Below, in pieces: positions 51,199 to 60,988 of a stretch of DNA of 64,000 bases; the first letter of the stretch is position 1, and each line of letters begins with the position of its first letter. The DNA lies in the NCBI RefSeq assembly GCF_020858115.1, contig NZ_JACYMM010000006.1, positions 310,001 to 374,000 on the forward strand. The letters run 5' to 3'. A model generated the notes under the pieces. The model searched no databases. It was given only the letters and a program-made list of their open reading frames with translations, and was not told the DNA's origin. A program made the position numbers and the translations under genes. The DNA comes from Janthinobacterium sp. FW305-129 (GTDB taxonomy: Bacteria > Pseudomonadota > Gammaproteobacteria > Burkholderiales > Burkholderiaceae_D).

Positions 51199-51810
51199 TT
51201 AACGACGCATCACTTTTTCCGAAGGAGTGAGTGCTTCGATGTACGCGGGACGCGAGAAGATGCGTTCGGCGTATTTCATCAGCGGTGCGGCCGTCTTCGA
51301 CAGTTCGATGCCGTAGTGGTCCAGGCGCCACAGCAGCGGCGCGACAGCCACGTCGAGCATCGAGAATTCGTCGCCCAGCATGTACTTGTTTTTCAGGAAC
51401 AACGGCGCCAGGGTCGTCAGGCGGTCGCGGATTTCCGCGCGTGCCTTGTCGTGGGCCTTGTCGTTGCTCTTGGCGCGTTCGCTTTCCAGCACGTGCACGT
51501 GCACGAACAGTTCTTTTTCGAAATTGAACAGCATCAGGCGCGCGCGGGCACGCATCAGCGGATCGGCCGGCATCAGTTGCGGATGCGGGAAGCGCTCATC
51601 GATGTACTCGTTGATGATGTTCGATTCATACAGGATCAGTTCGCGTTCGACCAGGATAGGCACCTGGCCATACGGATTCATGGTCGAAATGTCTTCCGGC
51701 TTGTTGAACAGGTCGACGTCGCGCACTTCGAAGTCCATGCCTTTTTCAAACAGGACCAGGCGGCAGCGTTGCGAAAATGGGCAGGTTGTACCCGAATAGA
51801 GAACCATCAT
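51199..51810 (-). CDS. sspA: Stringent starvation protein A (GST-fold, RNA polymerase-associated)
   Basis: 203 residues. The N-terminal thioredoxin-like fold is MVLYSGTTCPFSQRCRLVLFEKGMDFEV, with a helical GST-type C-terminal domain (LMLFNFEKELFVHVHVLE). SspA binds RNA polymerase and alters transcription under starvation and acid stress; it usually lacks GST activity. It lies between petC and sspB as in other betaproteobacteria. The leader carries a hairpin at 51836-51862. Confidence 0.95.
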   Translation of the reverse strand: MMVLYSGTTCPFSQRCRLVLFEKGMDFEVRDVDLFNKPEDISTMNPYGQVPILVERELILYESNIINEYIDERFPHPQLMPADPLMRARARLMLFNFEKELFVHVHVLESERAKSNDKAHDKARAEIRDRLTTLAPLFLKNKYMLGDEFSMLDVAVAPLLWRLDHYGIELSKTAAPLMKYAERIFSRPAYIEALTPSEKVMRR

Positions 51811-51835
51811 TTTTTATAGTTCCTTAGAAACAAAG

Positions 51836-51862
51836 GGGGTGAAGCCGCGAACGGCTCACCCC
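51836..51862. terminator. Hairpin between petC and sspA
   Basis: GGGGTG + AGCCG pairs with CGGCT + CACCCC around a CGAA loop, with one bulged A. On the minus strand it is followed by CCTTTGTTT. It may be a second terminator of the pet operon or part of the sspA leader. Confidence 0.5.
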
Positions 51863-51907
51863 AGGTCGCTTGTCCACTCATGCGGACAACGCAGAAACAG
51901 GCATAAA

Positions 51908-51922
51908 CCGGCCTATGGCCGG
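51908..51922 (-). terminator. Terminator-like hairpin after petC
   Basis: CCGGCC-TAT-GGCCGG directly after the petC stop; the minus strand continues TTTATGCCTGTTTC, a broken T-run. Confidence 0.55.
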
Positions 51923-51930
51923 CGCCTCAC

Positions 51931-52695
51931 TTATTTGACTTCCTTCCAGAACGACGCATTCAAGCGCCATGCCAGCAGAGCAAAGACCGACAGGAACAGC
52001 AGTACCCAAACGCCCAGGCGCTTGCGTGTCTGTTGTGCCGGTTCGGCCATCCACTCCATGTAGCCGACCAGGTCGGCTACCGCATTGTCGTACTCGATCT
52101 TGTTCAACGTACCTGGCTTGACCTGCTCGAAGCCGGTAAATTTGTGGATCTTCTTGCCAGCTTCGTGCGGATCGTTCTCTTCCACGAACTTGGCAGTCTG
52201 GACACCTTGCAATTCCCATAATACATGCGGCATGGCAACATTCGGCACGACCATGTTGTTCCAGCCGGTCGGACGAGTGTCGTCTTTATAGAACGTACGC
52301 AGGTAAGTATACAGGTAGTCGCCGCCTGTGCCAGCGGAAGATGATTTCGCGCGCGAAATTACCGACAAATCCGGCGGTACGACGCCAAAGAAGGCCTTGG
52401 CGTCCTGCGGTGCCAGGCTGGTCGTCATCAAGTCGCCCACTTTATCGCCGGAGAACAACAGATTCTCCTTGATCTGGATTTCCGTCAAGCCCAGGTCGCG
52501 CAGGCGGTTGTAGCGCATCGACACGGCAGCGTGGCAATTCAAGCAATAATTGACGAACAATTTGGCGCCATGTTGCAGCGCTGCCATGTTCGTCTGGCGG
52601 TCAGGAGCCTTGTCCAGCGGAAAGCCGCCTTCGCTGGCGAGAGCCATGGCAGGCACGAAGGCCAGGATGGCGAGCAGTTTTTTTGCAATCTTCAT
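51931..52695 (-). CDS. petC: Cytochrome c1 of the bc1 complex
   Basis: 254 residues. A signal peptide (to about residue 20, ALA-SEG), haem-binding CLNCH in FVNYCLNCHAAVSMRYN, a Met-ligand region (NNMVVPNVAMPHVLWELQG) and a C-terminal membrane anchor (RLGVWVLLFLSVFALLAWRL) are all visible. It takes electrons from the Rieske protein to soluble cytochromes in the periplasm. Third gene of petABC, 36 bases after petB. Confidence 0.96.
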   Translation of the reverse strand: MKIAKKLLAILAFVPAMALASEGGFPLDKAPDRQTNMAALQHGAKLFVNYCLNCHAAVSMRYNRLRDLGLTEIQIKENLLFSGDKVGDLMTTSLAPQDAKAFFGVVPPDLSVISRAKSSSAGTGGDYLYTYLRTFYKDDTRPTGWNNMVVPNVAMPHVLWELQGVQTAKFVEENDPHEAGKKIHKFTGFEQVKPGTLNKIEYDNAVADLVGYMEWMAEPAQQTRKRLGVWVLLFLSVFALLAWRLNASFWKEVK

Positions 52696-52731
52696 ATGAT
52701 GTATGTCCTTTGAGCGTGGCGTGAGAGCGGC

Positions 52732-54144
52732 TTAGTGCGGGTGAAACGTCACACGCGACGGCACGGTCTTGAACTTGCCCATGGCACTCCACCATGGCAT
52801 CAGCAGGAAGAAGCTGAAGTAAATCAGGGTGCACACTTGCGACACGATGGTTTTCGCATCCGTTGGCGCCTGGGTACCCAGGTAGCCGAGGATCAGGAAC
52901 GACAGGCCGAAGATGGCGTACACATATTTGTGCCAGGTCGGACGGTAGCGGATCGATTTCACGGGCGAATGGTCGAGCCATGGCAGGAAGGCCAGGATCA
53001 CGACGGAACCGCCAAAGAACACCACGCCCCAGAATTTCGCGTCCAGCACCTGCGGCAGCATGCCGATGATGGCGACGATGGCGATACCGGCGATGGCGGA
53101 CTTGACCGTCGTCGACAGGCGCGACTTGAGCCAGATGAACACCACGTAGGCGGCCACGACACCCATCAGCACGTACATGAAGTCGGCCGTGGTGGCACGC
53201 AGCACCGAGTAGAACGGCGTGAAGTACCAGGTTGGCGCGATGTGCAGCGGGGTCTTCAGCGAATCGCCCGGCAGGAAATTGTTGTATTCCAGGAAATAAC
53301 CGCCCATTTCCGGCGCGAAGAAGACGACGGCGCTGAAAATGACGAGGAAGATCGAGACGCCGAACAGGTCATGCACGGTGTAGTAGGGATGCGAAGGGAT
53401 CGAATCGACGGGGTGGCCATCGGCGCCCAGGTTTTCCTTCACTTCGATGCCGTCCGGGTTGCTGGAGCCCACTTCATGCAGGGCGATCAAGTGCGCTGCA
53501 ACCAAGCCCAGCAGTACCAGCGGGATGGCGATCACGTGGAAGGCGAAGAAGCGGTTCAGGGTCGCGTCGGAAACGACGTAGTCGCCGCGGATCCACAGCG
53601 ACAGGTCAGGGCCGATGAACGGGATGGCGCCGAACAGGTTGACGATCACTTGTGCGCCCCAGTACGACATCTGGCCCCATGGCAACAGGTAGCCGAAGAA
53701 CGCTTCGGCCATCAGGCACAGGAAGATGGCGAAACCGAACAGCCAGATCAGTTCACGTGGCTTGCGGTAGGAGCCGTACAGCAGGCCGCGCGTCATGTGC
53801 AGGTAGACGATGATGAAGAAGGCGGAGGCGCCCGTCGAGTGCATGTAGCGCACCAGCCAGCCCCACGGCACTTCGCGCATGATGTACTCGACGGAATTGA
53901 AGGCCAGGGCCGCATCCGGTTTGTAGTGCATGGTCAGGAAGATGCCGGTGACGATCTGCAAGACCAGCACCAGCATGGCCAGCGAGCCGAAGATGTACCA
54001 GAAGTTGAAGTTTTTCGGGGCGTAGTACTTGCCCCATTGGTCGTTCCACAGCTTGGTCAGGGGAAAGCGGTCATCGACCCAGCCCAGCGCTTTTTCGGCG
54101 ACGGGAGCGTCTGCCGGGAATTTCGTTTCTTTGAAAGCAGCCAT
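52732..54144 (-). CDS. petB: Cytochrome b of the bc1 complex
   Basis: 470 residues from ATG 54144. It has eight or nine membrane helices with the haem-binding histidines ([38 protein letters not shown]), the Qo-site loop ([17 protein letters not shown]) and the PEW-like motif as [16 protein letters not shown]. The longer form without fused c1 is normal for proteobacteria. It carries quinol oxidation in the inner membrane. Its start overlaps neither neighbour but lies 2 bases after the petA stop. Confidence 0.96.
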   Translation of the reverse strand: MAAFKETKFPADAPVAEKALGWVDDRFPLTKLWNDQWGKYYAPKNFNFWYIFGSLAMLVLVLQIVTGIFLTMHYKPDAALAFNSVEYIMREVPWGWLVRYMHSTGASAFFIIVYLHMTRGLLYGSYRKPRELIWLFGFAIFLCLMAEAFFGYLLPWGQMSYWGAQVIVNLFGAIPFIGPDLSLWIRGDYVVSDATLNRFFAFHVIAIPLVLLGLVAAHLIALHEVGSSNPDGIEVKENLGADGHPVDSIPSHPYYTVHDLFGVSIFLVIFSAVVFFAPEMGGYFLEYNNFLPGDSLKTPLHIAPTWYFTPFYSVLRATTADFMYVLMGVVAAYVVFIWLKSRLSTTVKSAIAGIAIVAIIGMLPQVLDAKFWGVVFFGGSVVILAFLPWLDHSPVKSIRYRPTWHKYVYAIFGLSFLILGYLGTQAPTDAKTIVSQVCTLIYFSFFLLMPWWSAMGKFKTVPSRVTFHPH

Positions 54145-54146
54145 GA

Positions 54147-54755
54147 TCAAGCCTCGCCTTTCTCGTCTTTACCTATCAGCAATTTGGTGTCGCTCAGGTA
54201 CATATGGCGCGGCACTTGCAGGTTGTCCGGCGCCGGCTTGTTCTTGAACACGCGGCCTGCCATGTCGAAGGTGGAGCCGTGGCAAGGGCACAGGAAGCCG
54301 CCTTCCCAGTCATCGGGCAGCGACGGTTGCGGGCCGGGGGCAAATTTCGAGGAAGGGGAGCAGCCCAGGTGGGTGCAGATGCCGACGGCGACGAGAATTT
54401 CAGGCTTGATCGAACGCGCCTCGTTCATGCAGTATTCGGGCGTGAATTCGGCGGGATTGCGCTGGGAATTGGCATCGGCGACTTTGCCGTCGGTCTTTTT
54501 CAGCGACGCGATCATTTCCGGCGTGCGCTTCAGGATCCAGACCGGCTTGCCGCGCCATTCGACGGTGCGCATTTCGCCGGGTTGCAAGGTGGTGATGTCT
54601 ACTTCGACCGGCGCGCCAGCCGCTTTCGCGCGCTCCGACGGCTGGAAGGTGCTTACCAAGGCTCCCGCGGTTGCCAATCCAACTACACTGCCCGCCGCGC
54701 ACGTGGCGACGAGCAAGCCGCGACGGCCTGAATCGACCTGCTTTTCGTTACTCAT
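54147..54755 (-). CDS. petA: Rieske iron-sulfur subunit of the bc1 complex
   Basis: 202 residues. A twin-arginine-type N-terminus ([18 protein letters not shown]) also serves as the membrane anchor. The Rieske cluster motifs are CTHLGCSP and CPCHGSTFD. First gene of petABC; it is read away from mscL across a 412-base spacer. Start ATG 54755 follows GATTGGGGTTTGC. Confidence 0.96.
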   Translation of the reverse strand: MSNEKQVDSGRRGLLVATCAAGSVVGLATAGALVSTFQPSERAKAAGAPVEVDITTLQPGEMRTVEWRGKPVWILKRTPEMIASLKKTDGKVADANSQRNPAEFTPEYCMNEARSIKPEILVAVGICTHLGCSPSSKFAPGPQPSLPDDWEGGFLCPCHGSTFDMAGRVFKNKPAPDNLQVPRHMYLSDTKLLIGKDEKGEA

Positions 54756-55167
54756 GCAAACCCCAATCAGTCAAAATGCGAATCTTTATTATGAGTGGCA
54801 GCCGCGAAAAACCGTCGCCGAAGCTCTTTCCCACTGATTGCCGCAACCCGCATCTTTGTACGGTAAAGTGGCAACATCCCTGCGGAACTTCGGCCAATGG
54901 CGCAGCCCGTGCCAGTTTCTTGTTGATTATCCGGAAGTGAAAAAGCCACTTCTGGCAACCGCAAATTATAAGTGAAGCAAACAACGAATAAAACAAAAAC
55001 GTTGCTTGTACCATAATTTATATACTTTTGCAGGAGGTGGCTAGTTCTTTCGAACTAGATGCGCCCGGCTGTGCACGAATTGGTCTCGCCAGCAACCACA
55101 AGTTGGTGGCACTGGGAATCAATAGTATGATCGGCATGTTTTTTATACATATCCGAAGGAGAAATTC
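54756..55167. promoter_or_regulatory. Divergent control region between petABC and mscL
   Basis: About 410 bases without a convincing gene. It contains an AT-rich core at 54961-55030 and a perfect hairpin CTAGTTC-TTTC-GAACTAG at 55041-55058, preceded by CAGGAGG (55031-55037) without a start codon. The promoters of both operons must lie here; none is clear enough to place. Confidence 0.4.
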
Positions 55168-55617
55168 ATGGCAATGATGCAAGAATTTAAAGAATTTGCA
55201 ATGAAGGGCAACGTCGTCGATCTGGCGGTCGGTGTCATTATCGGTGGCGCCTTCGGCAAGATTGTCGATTCCCTGGTGCAAGACGTGATCATGCCGCCCA
55301 TCGGCCGCATTTTCGGCGGCCTCGATTTCGCCAATTACTACCTGCCCCTGAATGGCCAGGCTACAACGATGACCCTGGTGGAAGCGAAAAAAGCGGGCGC
55401 CGTGCTGGCCTACGGTAACTTCCTCACCATTTTGCTCAACTTCATCATTCTTGCTTTTATCATCTTCCAGATGGTGCGCCTGATGAACAAGGCCCGCCGC
55501 AGCGAACCGGTCGCGCCAGCCCCGGCACCGGCCACGCCGGAAGACATCGTGCTGCTGCGCGAAATCCGCGACTCTCTGCAGCAGAACGCACGCAACAGCA
55601 ACAATCTGGCAAAATAA
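55168..55617 (+). CDS. mscL: Large-conductance mechanosensitive channel
   Basis: 149 residues. The first helix is [24 protein letters not shown], followed by a periplasmic loop and the second helix ([23 protein letters not shown]), ending in the cytoplasmic helix (LREIRDSLQ). It opens on sudden osmotic downshift. GAAGGAGAAATTC precedes the ATG. A protease gene follows 41 bases later on the same strand. Confidence 0.96.
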   Translation: MAMMQEFKEFAMKGNVVDLAVGVIIGGAFGKIVDSLVQDVIMPPIGRIFGGLDFANYYLPLNGQATTMTLVEAKKAGAVLAYGNFLTILLNFIILAFIIFQMVRLMNKARRSEPVAPAPAPATPEDIVLLREIRDSLQQNARNSNNLAK

Positions 55618-55658
55618 GCCGTTCCGGCACCGGCCGGCTGACCTGGGCAGAGAACTGT

Positions 55659-56819
55659 ATGCGACGATTCTGGTTATTGTTTGCGCAAACCGTGACGATC
55701 GCGTTGGCGCTGTACTTTGTGTATGGCGCGCTGCGCCCGGCCAGCCGGGTACAGCAGCTGGGCTCTCCCGCCAAGCCGGTGCCCGTGGTGGAAACGGCGT
55801 CGAGCAGCCTGGCGCCCGGCTCCTACCGCGACGCGGCGGCGCGCGCCATGCCCGCCGTCGTCAACATCCTCACCCTGCAAGTGCCCAAGCGCGGCGCCCA
55901 TCCGCTGGCGCGCGACCCCTTCTTTAAACGCTTCTTCGGCGACCGCGACCCGGACGGCGAGGATGACGATGACTTGAAAAACAGCCTCGGCTCGGGCGTC
56001 ATCGTCAGCCATGAAGGCTATGTGCTGACCAACAACCACGTGGTCGAAGGCGCCGACGAAATCGAAGTGGTGCTGACCGATGGCCGCAAGGCGCCCGCCA
56101 AGGTGGTGGGCCTGGATCCGGAAACGGACCTGGCCGTGATCAAGATCAACCTCGACAAGCTGCCCGTCATCGTGCTGGGCCAGTCGGAACTGGCGCGCGT
56201 GGGCGACGTGGTGCTGGCCATCGGCAACCCGTTCGGCGTGGGCCAGACGGTGACCATGGGCATCATCTCCGCCCTGGGCCGCAACAACCTGCACATCAAC
56301 AGCTTTGAAAACTTCATCCAGACGGATGCGGCCATCAATTTCGGCAACTCGGGCGGCGCCCTGGTCGATACGCGCGGCAATTTGATCGGCATCAATACGG
56401 CGATTTATTCGCAAAGCGGCGGTTCCGTCGGCATCGGCTTCGCCATTCCCGTCTCGACGGCCAAGACGGTGATGGAAGCCATCATCAAGGATGGCCACGT
56501 GGTGCGCGGCTGGATCGGCGTGGAAACGCAGGACATCACGCCCGAGCTGGCGCAAAGCTTCAACTTGCAGCGCACCAGCGGCGCCATCATCGCCGGCGTG
56601 GTGCGCAACGGCCCGGCCGACAAGGCGGGCATCGTGCCCGGCGACATCCTGCTGACGGTGGAAGGCAAGCCCGTCGGCGACACGACGGAAATGCTGAACC
56701 TGATCGCCCAACTGCCGCCTGGCGGAAAAGCTAAAATGACGGTGCTGCGCAAGAATCGCGAAGCGGCACTCGACGTGGTGGTGGGCAAGCGCCCCATCCC
56801 GAAAGAGCTTTCCAAATAG
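55659..56819 (+). CDS. Periplasmic trypsin-like protease, DegS/AlgW-type (Do family)
   Basis: 386 residues. An N-terminal membrane anchor or signal (LLFAQTVTIALALYFVYGAL) is followed by the protease domain with the catalytic His in TNNHVVEG (about 127), Asp in DPETDLAVIK (about 157) and Ser in INFGNSGGALVD (about 230). One PDZ domain follows (GAIIAGVVRNGPADKAGIVPGDIL). The single PDZ and the anchor resemble DegS/AlgW, which start envelope-stress signalling by cutting an anti-sigma factor; DegQ-type quality control is the alternative. Length fits the DegS group. Confidence 0.9.
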   Translation: MRRFWLLFAQTVTIALALYFVYGALRPASRVQQLGSPAKPVPVVETASSSLAPGSYRDAAARAMPAVVNILTLQVPKRGAHPLARDPFFKRFFGDRDPDGEDDDDLKNSLGSGVIVSHEGYVLTNNHVVEGADEIEVVLTDGRKAPAKVVGLDPETDLAVIKINLDKLPVIVLGQSELARVGDVVLAIGNPFGVGQTVTMGIISALGRNNLHINSFENFIQTDAAINFGNSGGALVDTRGNLIGINTAIYSQSGGSVGIGFAIPVSTAKTVMEAIIKDGHVVRGWIGVETQDITPELAQSFNLQRTSGAIIAGVVRNGPADKAGIVPGDILLTVEGKPVGDTTEMLNLIAQLPPGGKAKMTVLRKNREAALDVVVGKRPIPKELSK

Positions 56820-56840
56820 TTGCTGATCGGAATTTGACAC

Positions 56841-57533
56841 ATGCATGTGCGTGATTTGACCCAATTTTTACGTGAACTGAGCGACAACAACAACCGTCCC
56901 TGGTTTGTCATGAACAAGCCTCGCTACGACATCCTGCGCGAGGAATTCCTCGCCTTGGTGACGTCACTCATTGCTGAACTCGGCAAGTTCGATCCGGCCG
57001 TGAAGTACTGCAATCCGAAGAAGGCCTTGTTCCGCATCAACCGCGACGTGCGTTTCGCGCACGACAAGAGCCCGTATAAAACGCGTTTTTCGGCCGCCAT
57101 CGCGCCGAACGACATGCGCCGTCCCAGCAAGGCGGGCGGTCCCACGTATTACCTGCAGATCGATGGCCAGGGCAATCTGCTGTTCGGCGCCGGCGAATAC
57201 ATGCCGCCACCGGGCCGCCTGAAGGCGCTGCGCGAGCACATGGTCAACGATGCGCCAGGTTTTTCCAAAGTACTGAAAAATAAGCGTTTGAAGGCCCGTT
57301 TCGGCACGATCCAGAACGAGGGCAAGTTGCAGCGCCCCCCCAAGGGCTTCGAGGCGGATGCCGAACATATCGAATTCATCAAGCTGAAGAGCTTTTTTGT
57401 CTGGACCGAAATACCGCTGCCCGTGAACGCACCGGAAAAACTGCTGCCGACCCTGGCGGAAGGCTTGAAGGATGCGTGGCCGCTGGTCGAATGGATGCGC
57501 GGCGCGAAAGAGCCGGAGGAAGTCACCGAGTAA
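56841..57533 (+). CDS. DUF2461 (TIGR02453) family protein
   Basis: 230 residues. Family phrases are visible: FLRELSDNNNRPWFVMNKPRYDI, FRINRDVRFAHDKSPYKT and YYLQIDGQGNLLFGAGEYMPP. The family is widespread and its function is not established. It starts 21 bases after the protease gene and is followed closely by the cupin gene, so the three may be co-transcribed. Confidence 0.85.
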   Translation: MHVRDLTQFLRELSDNNNRPWFVMNKPRYDILREEFLALVTSLIAELGKFDPAVKYCNPKKALFRINRDVRFAHDKSPYKTRFSAAIAPNDMRRPSKAGGPTYYLQIDGQGNLLFGAGEYMPPPGRLKALREHMVNDAPGFSKVLKNKRLKARFGTIQNEGKLQRPPKGFEADAEHIEFIKLKSFFVWTEIPLPVNAPEKLLPTLAEGLKDAWPLVEWMRGAKEPEEVTE

Positions 57534-57548
57534 TTGCCGAAGGAGCAC

Positions 57549-57893
57549 ATGATGGCACTGGAGCACGCAAGTTCAGGACAGGTGATCGAGGTGCTGCGCA
57601 GGGATGGCGACGACCTGTCGCAGTTTTCCGCCATTGCGCTGGCCAGGACGGATGAACTGGAATTGATCCGCATGTGCATGCCCAAGGGCAAGACCATGCC
57701 CGAGCATCATGTGCTTGGTGAAATCACCCTGCTTTGCCTGCAAGGGCAGGTGGCGGTGACTGCGCATGGCGGAGAGCACCTGCTGGGGCCGGGGCAGATG
57801 CTGTACCTGCTCGGCGGCCAGGCGCACGCGCTGGAAGCGCGCGAAGACAGTTTATTGCTGCTCACCATACTCATGCACAAGGCGGGACGCTAG
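57549..57893 (+). CDS. Small cupin-domain protein
   Basis: 114 residues from ATG 57549 (GAAGGAG upstream; ATG 57552 is an alternative). Cupin motif 1 is reduced (MPEHHVLGEITLLCLQGQV) and motif 2 is GPGQMLYLLGGQAHALEA, so metal binding is possible with few His ligands. Function unknown. It is convergent with gpsA, 18 bases apart. Confidence 0.75.
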   Translation: MMALEHASSGQVIEVLRRDGDDLSQFSAIALARTDELELIRMCMPKGKTMPEHHVLGEITLLCLQGQVAVTAHGGEHLLGPGQMLYLLGGQAHALEAREDSLLLLTILMHKAGR

Positions 57894-57911
57894 GCGCCAC
57901 CCGGTTGATTC

Positions 57912-58952
57912 TCAGGCTGCCTCGGCGCGCGGATCGCGCGACAGCAACTGCTGCACCATCACGTGCGGCACATCGCCGTCGAACAGCACGCCGGCCACGG
58001 CATTCGTAATCGGCATGTCGACGCCCATGCGGCGCGCCAGTTCGCGCACGGCCTTGGCGCACGGCACGCCTTCGGCCACGTGGCCCAGTTCGGCCACGAT
58101 GGTGTCCAGTGCCTTGCCTTGCGCCAGGCCCAGGCCGACGCGGCGGTTGCGCGACAGGTCGCCCGTGCACGTCAGAATCAAGTCGCCCATGCCCGTCAAG
58201 CCCATGAACGTTTCCGTCTGGCCACCCAGGGCCGTGCCCAGGCGCGTGATTTCCGCCAGGCCCCGCGTGATCAGCGCGGCGCGCGCATTCAGGCCCAGGC
58301 CCAGGCCGTCGGCCACGCCGGTGGCAATGGCCAGCACATTCTTGACGGCGCCGCCCACTTCCACACCCACCAGGTCGTCGCTCGCATACACGCGGATGGT
58401 GCCGCCATGCAAGGCCGAGACGACGGCGCCGCGCAATGGCGCGCTGTGCGAAGCGATGGTCAGCGCGCACGGCAAGCCGCGCGCCACTTCCTGCGCGAAC
58501 GAGGGGCCGGACAGGGCGCCGCCGGCGACCGTGTCGCCCAGCACTTCCTGCACGATCTGGTGCGGCAGCAAGCCTGTGCCGCCTTCAAAGCCTTTACAGA
58601 GCCACACCAGGTTGCCGATGGCCTTGTCTTTCAGCTGCTGCAGCATGGGGCGCAGGCCCGCCACGGGGCAGGCGGCGATCAGGATGCCCTGTTCCCCGCT
58701 GGCATGCGCGACGGCGGCGTCGAAATCGGCGCCGATGCGCAATTGCGGCGGCAAAGGGAAGCCGGGCAGATAACTGTTTTCGCCGCTGGCGGCCATGGCG
58801 GCCATGGCGTCGCCGTTGCGGCCCCACAGCAGCACGTCGTGGCGGCCGGCCAGGGCCATGGCCACGGCCGTGCCCCAGGCGCCGGCGCCCAGGATGGTGA
58901 TCTTGCGGGCGGCAGGAATGATATCGGGAGTGACTTCAGGAGAAACTTGCAT
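57912..58952 (-). CDS. gpsA: NAD(P)-dependent glycerol-3-phosphate dehydrogenase
   Basis: 346 residues. The NAD-binding [17 protein letters not shown], the catalytic-lysine region [12 protein letters not shown] and [13 protein letters not shown] are the family's marks. It makes sn-glycerol-3-phosphate from dihydroxyacetone phosphate for phospholipid synthesis. It is downstream of secB, grxC and the SH3 gene on the same strand, as in related genomes. Confidence 0.95.
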   Translation of the reverse strand: MQVSPEVTPDIIPAARKITILGAGAWGTAVAMALAGRHDVLLWGRNGDAMAAMAASGENSYLPGFPLPPQLRIGADFDAAVAHASGEQGILIAACPVAGLRPMLQQLKDKAIGNLVWLCKGFEGGTGLLPHQIVQEVLGDTVAGGALSGPSFAQEVARGLPCALTIASHSAPLRGAVVSALHGGTIRVYASDDLVGVEVGGAVKNVLAIATGVADGLGLGLNARAALITRGLAEITRLGTALGGQTETFMGLTGMGDLILTCTGDLSRNRRVGLGLAQGKALDTIVAELGHVAEGVPCAKAVRELARRMGVDMPITNAVAGVLFDGDVPHVMVQQLLSRDPRAEAA

Positions 58953-58988
58953 GCAACCTCAATGGGGCAGGGGGAACGGGTGCGGTGC

Positions 58989-59450
58989 TTACAAGCCCCA
59001 CACTTCGCTGGTCTTGACGTAGCCGCTCTGGCCATCCTTGTGGCGCACCTTGACCCAGCCGGAGCCGGGCTGTTCGCTCATTTCCAGCAGCACGCCCTTG
59101 TCGACGAGAATGATGGGCGAGGCGTTGTCGTCGGGGCTGGCGCGCACCTTGAGGTTCGCGGCGCGCGCCACGACGTTGCGCTTGGCCGACAGGCCCTTGG
59201 CTTCCGTCCAGGCCATTTCGCCGCTGGCGTCGCGTACCTTGACCCATTCGCCATAGCTGAGCACGATTTCCAGCGGCATGCCGCGTGGCGCCACGTACAG
59301 CTTGCCGCCCTTGCTGGATGGCGCGTCGTACAGGATCACGGGGTTTGCTCCCACTGTTTTGAAATCGACGGCGTGGCTGGCGGCGGTGGCCAGCAGCAGC
59401 ACGGCGCCGGCCATCCAGCGGAACTTGCTCAAGAGCGCACTTTTCAACAT
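58989..59450 (-). CDS. Exported protein with two bacterial SH3 domains
   Basis: 153 residues. A signal peptide ends near residue 27 (ASHA). Two SH3-like repeats follow: LYVAPRGMPLEIVLSYGEWVKVRD, and LKVRASPDDNASPIILVDKG with GWVKVRHKDGQSGYV. Such proteins usually bind peptidoglycan or partner proteins in the periplasm. It lies between secB and gpsA. Confidence 0.85.
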   Translation of the reverse strand: MLKSALLSKFRWMAGAVLLLATAASHAVDFKTVGANPVILYDAPSSKGGKLYVAPRGMPLEIVLSYGEWVKVRDASGEMAWTEAKGLSAKRNVVARAANLKVRASPDDNASPIILVDKGVLLEMSEQPGSGWVKVRHKDGQSGYVKTSEVWGL

Positions 59451-59536
59451 GATATTTTTTGAACCTTAACGAAACACGGCGGCCAGGCCGCCGTGTCAGG
59501 CCAGCCCCAAGGGGCCGGCGGGGTCTTGCCTGCAGC

Positions 59537-60013
59537 TTAGTGCGTCGTCGCGTCGCCTGCTGGAGCAGCGGCGGCAGCGTCGGCGATGGCTTGCAGACGT
59601 TGTTGGTAGAACACTTCGAAGTTGATCTCGGCCAGGTGCACTGGCGGGAAGCCGGCACGGGTGATCACGTCGGCGATGTTGGCGCGCAGGTAAGGGTAGA
59701 TGATGTTCGGGCAGCCGATTCCCAGCAGCGGATCGAGTTGATCGGCAGGAATGTTGCGTGCTTCGAAAATACCGGCTTGCTTGCCTTCAACCAGGAAAGC
59801 GACTTTTTCGCCGACTTTGGCCGTCACGGTGATGGTCACGGTGGCTTCGAAGATGCCGTCGGCCAGAGGCGCAGCGCCCACGTCCAGTGCCACTTCGATG
59901 GCTGGCGCTTCTTGTTCCAGGAAAATAGCTGGGGAATTTGGTTGTTCCAGCGACATGTCTTTCAGGTAGACGCGTTGGATTTGGAAGACTGGTTGCAGAT
60001 TTTCGTCAGACAT
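59537..60013 (-). CDS. secB: Protein-export chaperone SecB
   Basis: 158 residues from ATG 60013. Clear family phrases are [19 protein letters not shown], then [36 protein letters not shown] split by a conserved loop. It keeps preproteins unfolded and hands them to SecA. It is preceded by grxC, a conserved pair. Confidence 0.96.
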   Translation of the reverse strand: MSDENLQPVFQIQRVYLKDMSLEQPNSPAIFLEQEAPAIEVALDVGAAPLADGIFEATVTITVTAKVGEKVAFLVEGKQAGIFEARNIPADQLDPLLGIGCPNIIYPYLRANIADVITRAGFPPVHLAEINFEVFYQQRLQAIADAAAAAPAGDATTH

Positions 60014-60173
60014 GGAACGCTTTCGTTGTAAAGGACAAGAACGGCACACCGTTCAAATATGGTGCTTGCGGTATTCAAACCGCGCCGGATAGGCGCGGCC
60101 AGATCAGGTGCGAGGGCAATTGTATCAAAACAATACGACAAAAAACCAAGCAATTTCTCGAACCCGCTTTATA

Positions 60174-60440
60174 TCAGGCTGCCGTGCCATTTAACAAGGG
60201 GTCCAGCTTGCCGGCTTGATCGAGCGCATACAAATCGTCGAATCCGCCCACGTGGGTATCGCCCACATAGATCTGCGGCACCGTGCGGCGGCCCGTGCGT
60301 TCCATCATCTTGATGCGCTCTTCCGGGTCGAGGTCGACGCGGATCTTTTGCACGGCCACGCCCTTGGCTTCCAACAGGCGCTCGGCGCGCACGCAATACG
60401 GGCACACGGCGGTGCTATACACAATTACTGGTACGGTCAT
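60174..60440 (-). CDS. grxC: Glutaredoxin 3
   Basis: 88 residues. Redox site VCPYCVRAE at residues 12-16, and the GSH-binding TVPQIYVGDTHVGGFDDL. It reduces disulfides and mixed glutathione disulfides in the cytoplasm. Between the rhodanese gene and secB on the same strand. Confidence 0.95.
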   Translation of the reverse strand: MTVPVIVYSTAVCPYCVRAERLLEAKGVAVQKIRVDLDPEERIKMMERTGRRTVPQIYVGDTHVGGFDDLYALDQAGKLDPLLNGTAA

Positions 60441-60465
60441 GTCGATTCCTTCAGTTAAAGCCGGC

Positions 60466-60882
60466 TTATTTCGCCAGCGACAAGGTTTTCAATGGCAAAC
60501 CCTGCTTTTTCCATTCGTCGAGGCCGCCTTCCAGGCTTGTTGCCTCAGCGAAACCGGCTTTGCCCAGCAGGCCGACGGCGGTTGCCGAACGCGAACCTTT
60601 CTGGCAAACCACTACAATGGGGCGCGTTTTGAATTTTTCCAGCTCGCCCAGGCGTTTTGCCAGTTCCGGCAGCGGAATATTTTTTGCGTCAGGCAAGTGG
60701 CCCGTGGCGAATTCTTCCGCACTGCGCACGTCGACGATGATGGATTTGCCACGGTTGATCAGTTGCGTGACTTCCAGCACGGTCGCGCGCTTGCCGCGCA
60801 TCGACAGCAGTGGCCAGAGGAGGGCGCCGCCGGAAATAATGACGATGGCAAACAGAAAAATGTGGTCGATAATGAATTTCAC
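60466..60882 (-). CDS. Membrane-anchored rhodanese-like protein
   Basis: 138 residues. An N-terminal helix (FIIDHIFLFAIVIISGGALLW) anchors it, followed by a rhodanese domain with active-site loop VVVCQKGSRSATAV (Cys at about residue 96). It probably moves sulfane sulfur or acts in thiol redox chemistry. It is the first gene of the rhodanese-grxC-secB run and diverges from gpmA. Confidence 0.9.
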   Translation of the reverse strand: MKFIIDHIFLFAIVIISGGALLWPLLSMRGKRATVLEVTQLINRGKSIIVDVRSAEEFATGHLPDAKNIPLPELAKRLGELEKFKTRPIVVVCQKGSRSATAVGLLGKAGFAEATSLEGGLDEWKKQGLPLKTLSLAK

Positions 60883-60988
60883 GTAGGGTCCAATGGTTTA
60901 AGTCAATCCGCGCATTATAAAATAGAAGCTGGACGAGGTCTTTTTACGTTTTGCTTTTTTGATTTGAACCCCTTGAGAAGATAGAACT

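Noticed and set aside
52735-54837. 700-codon open frame on the plus strand antisense to petB and petA
   Set aside because: It lies wholly over the certain petB/petA genes; long antisense frames are expected from G+C-rich codon bias, and its His/Gln/Arg-rich translation matches no family.
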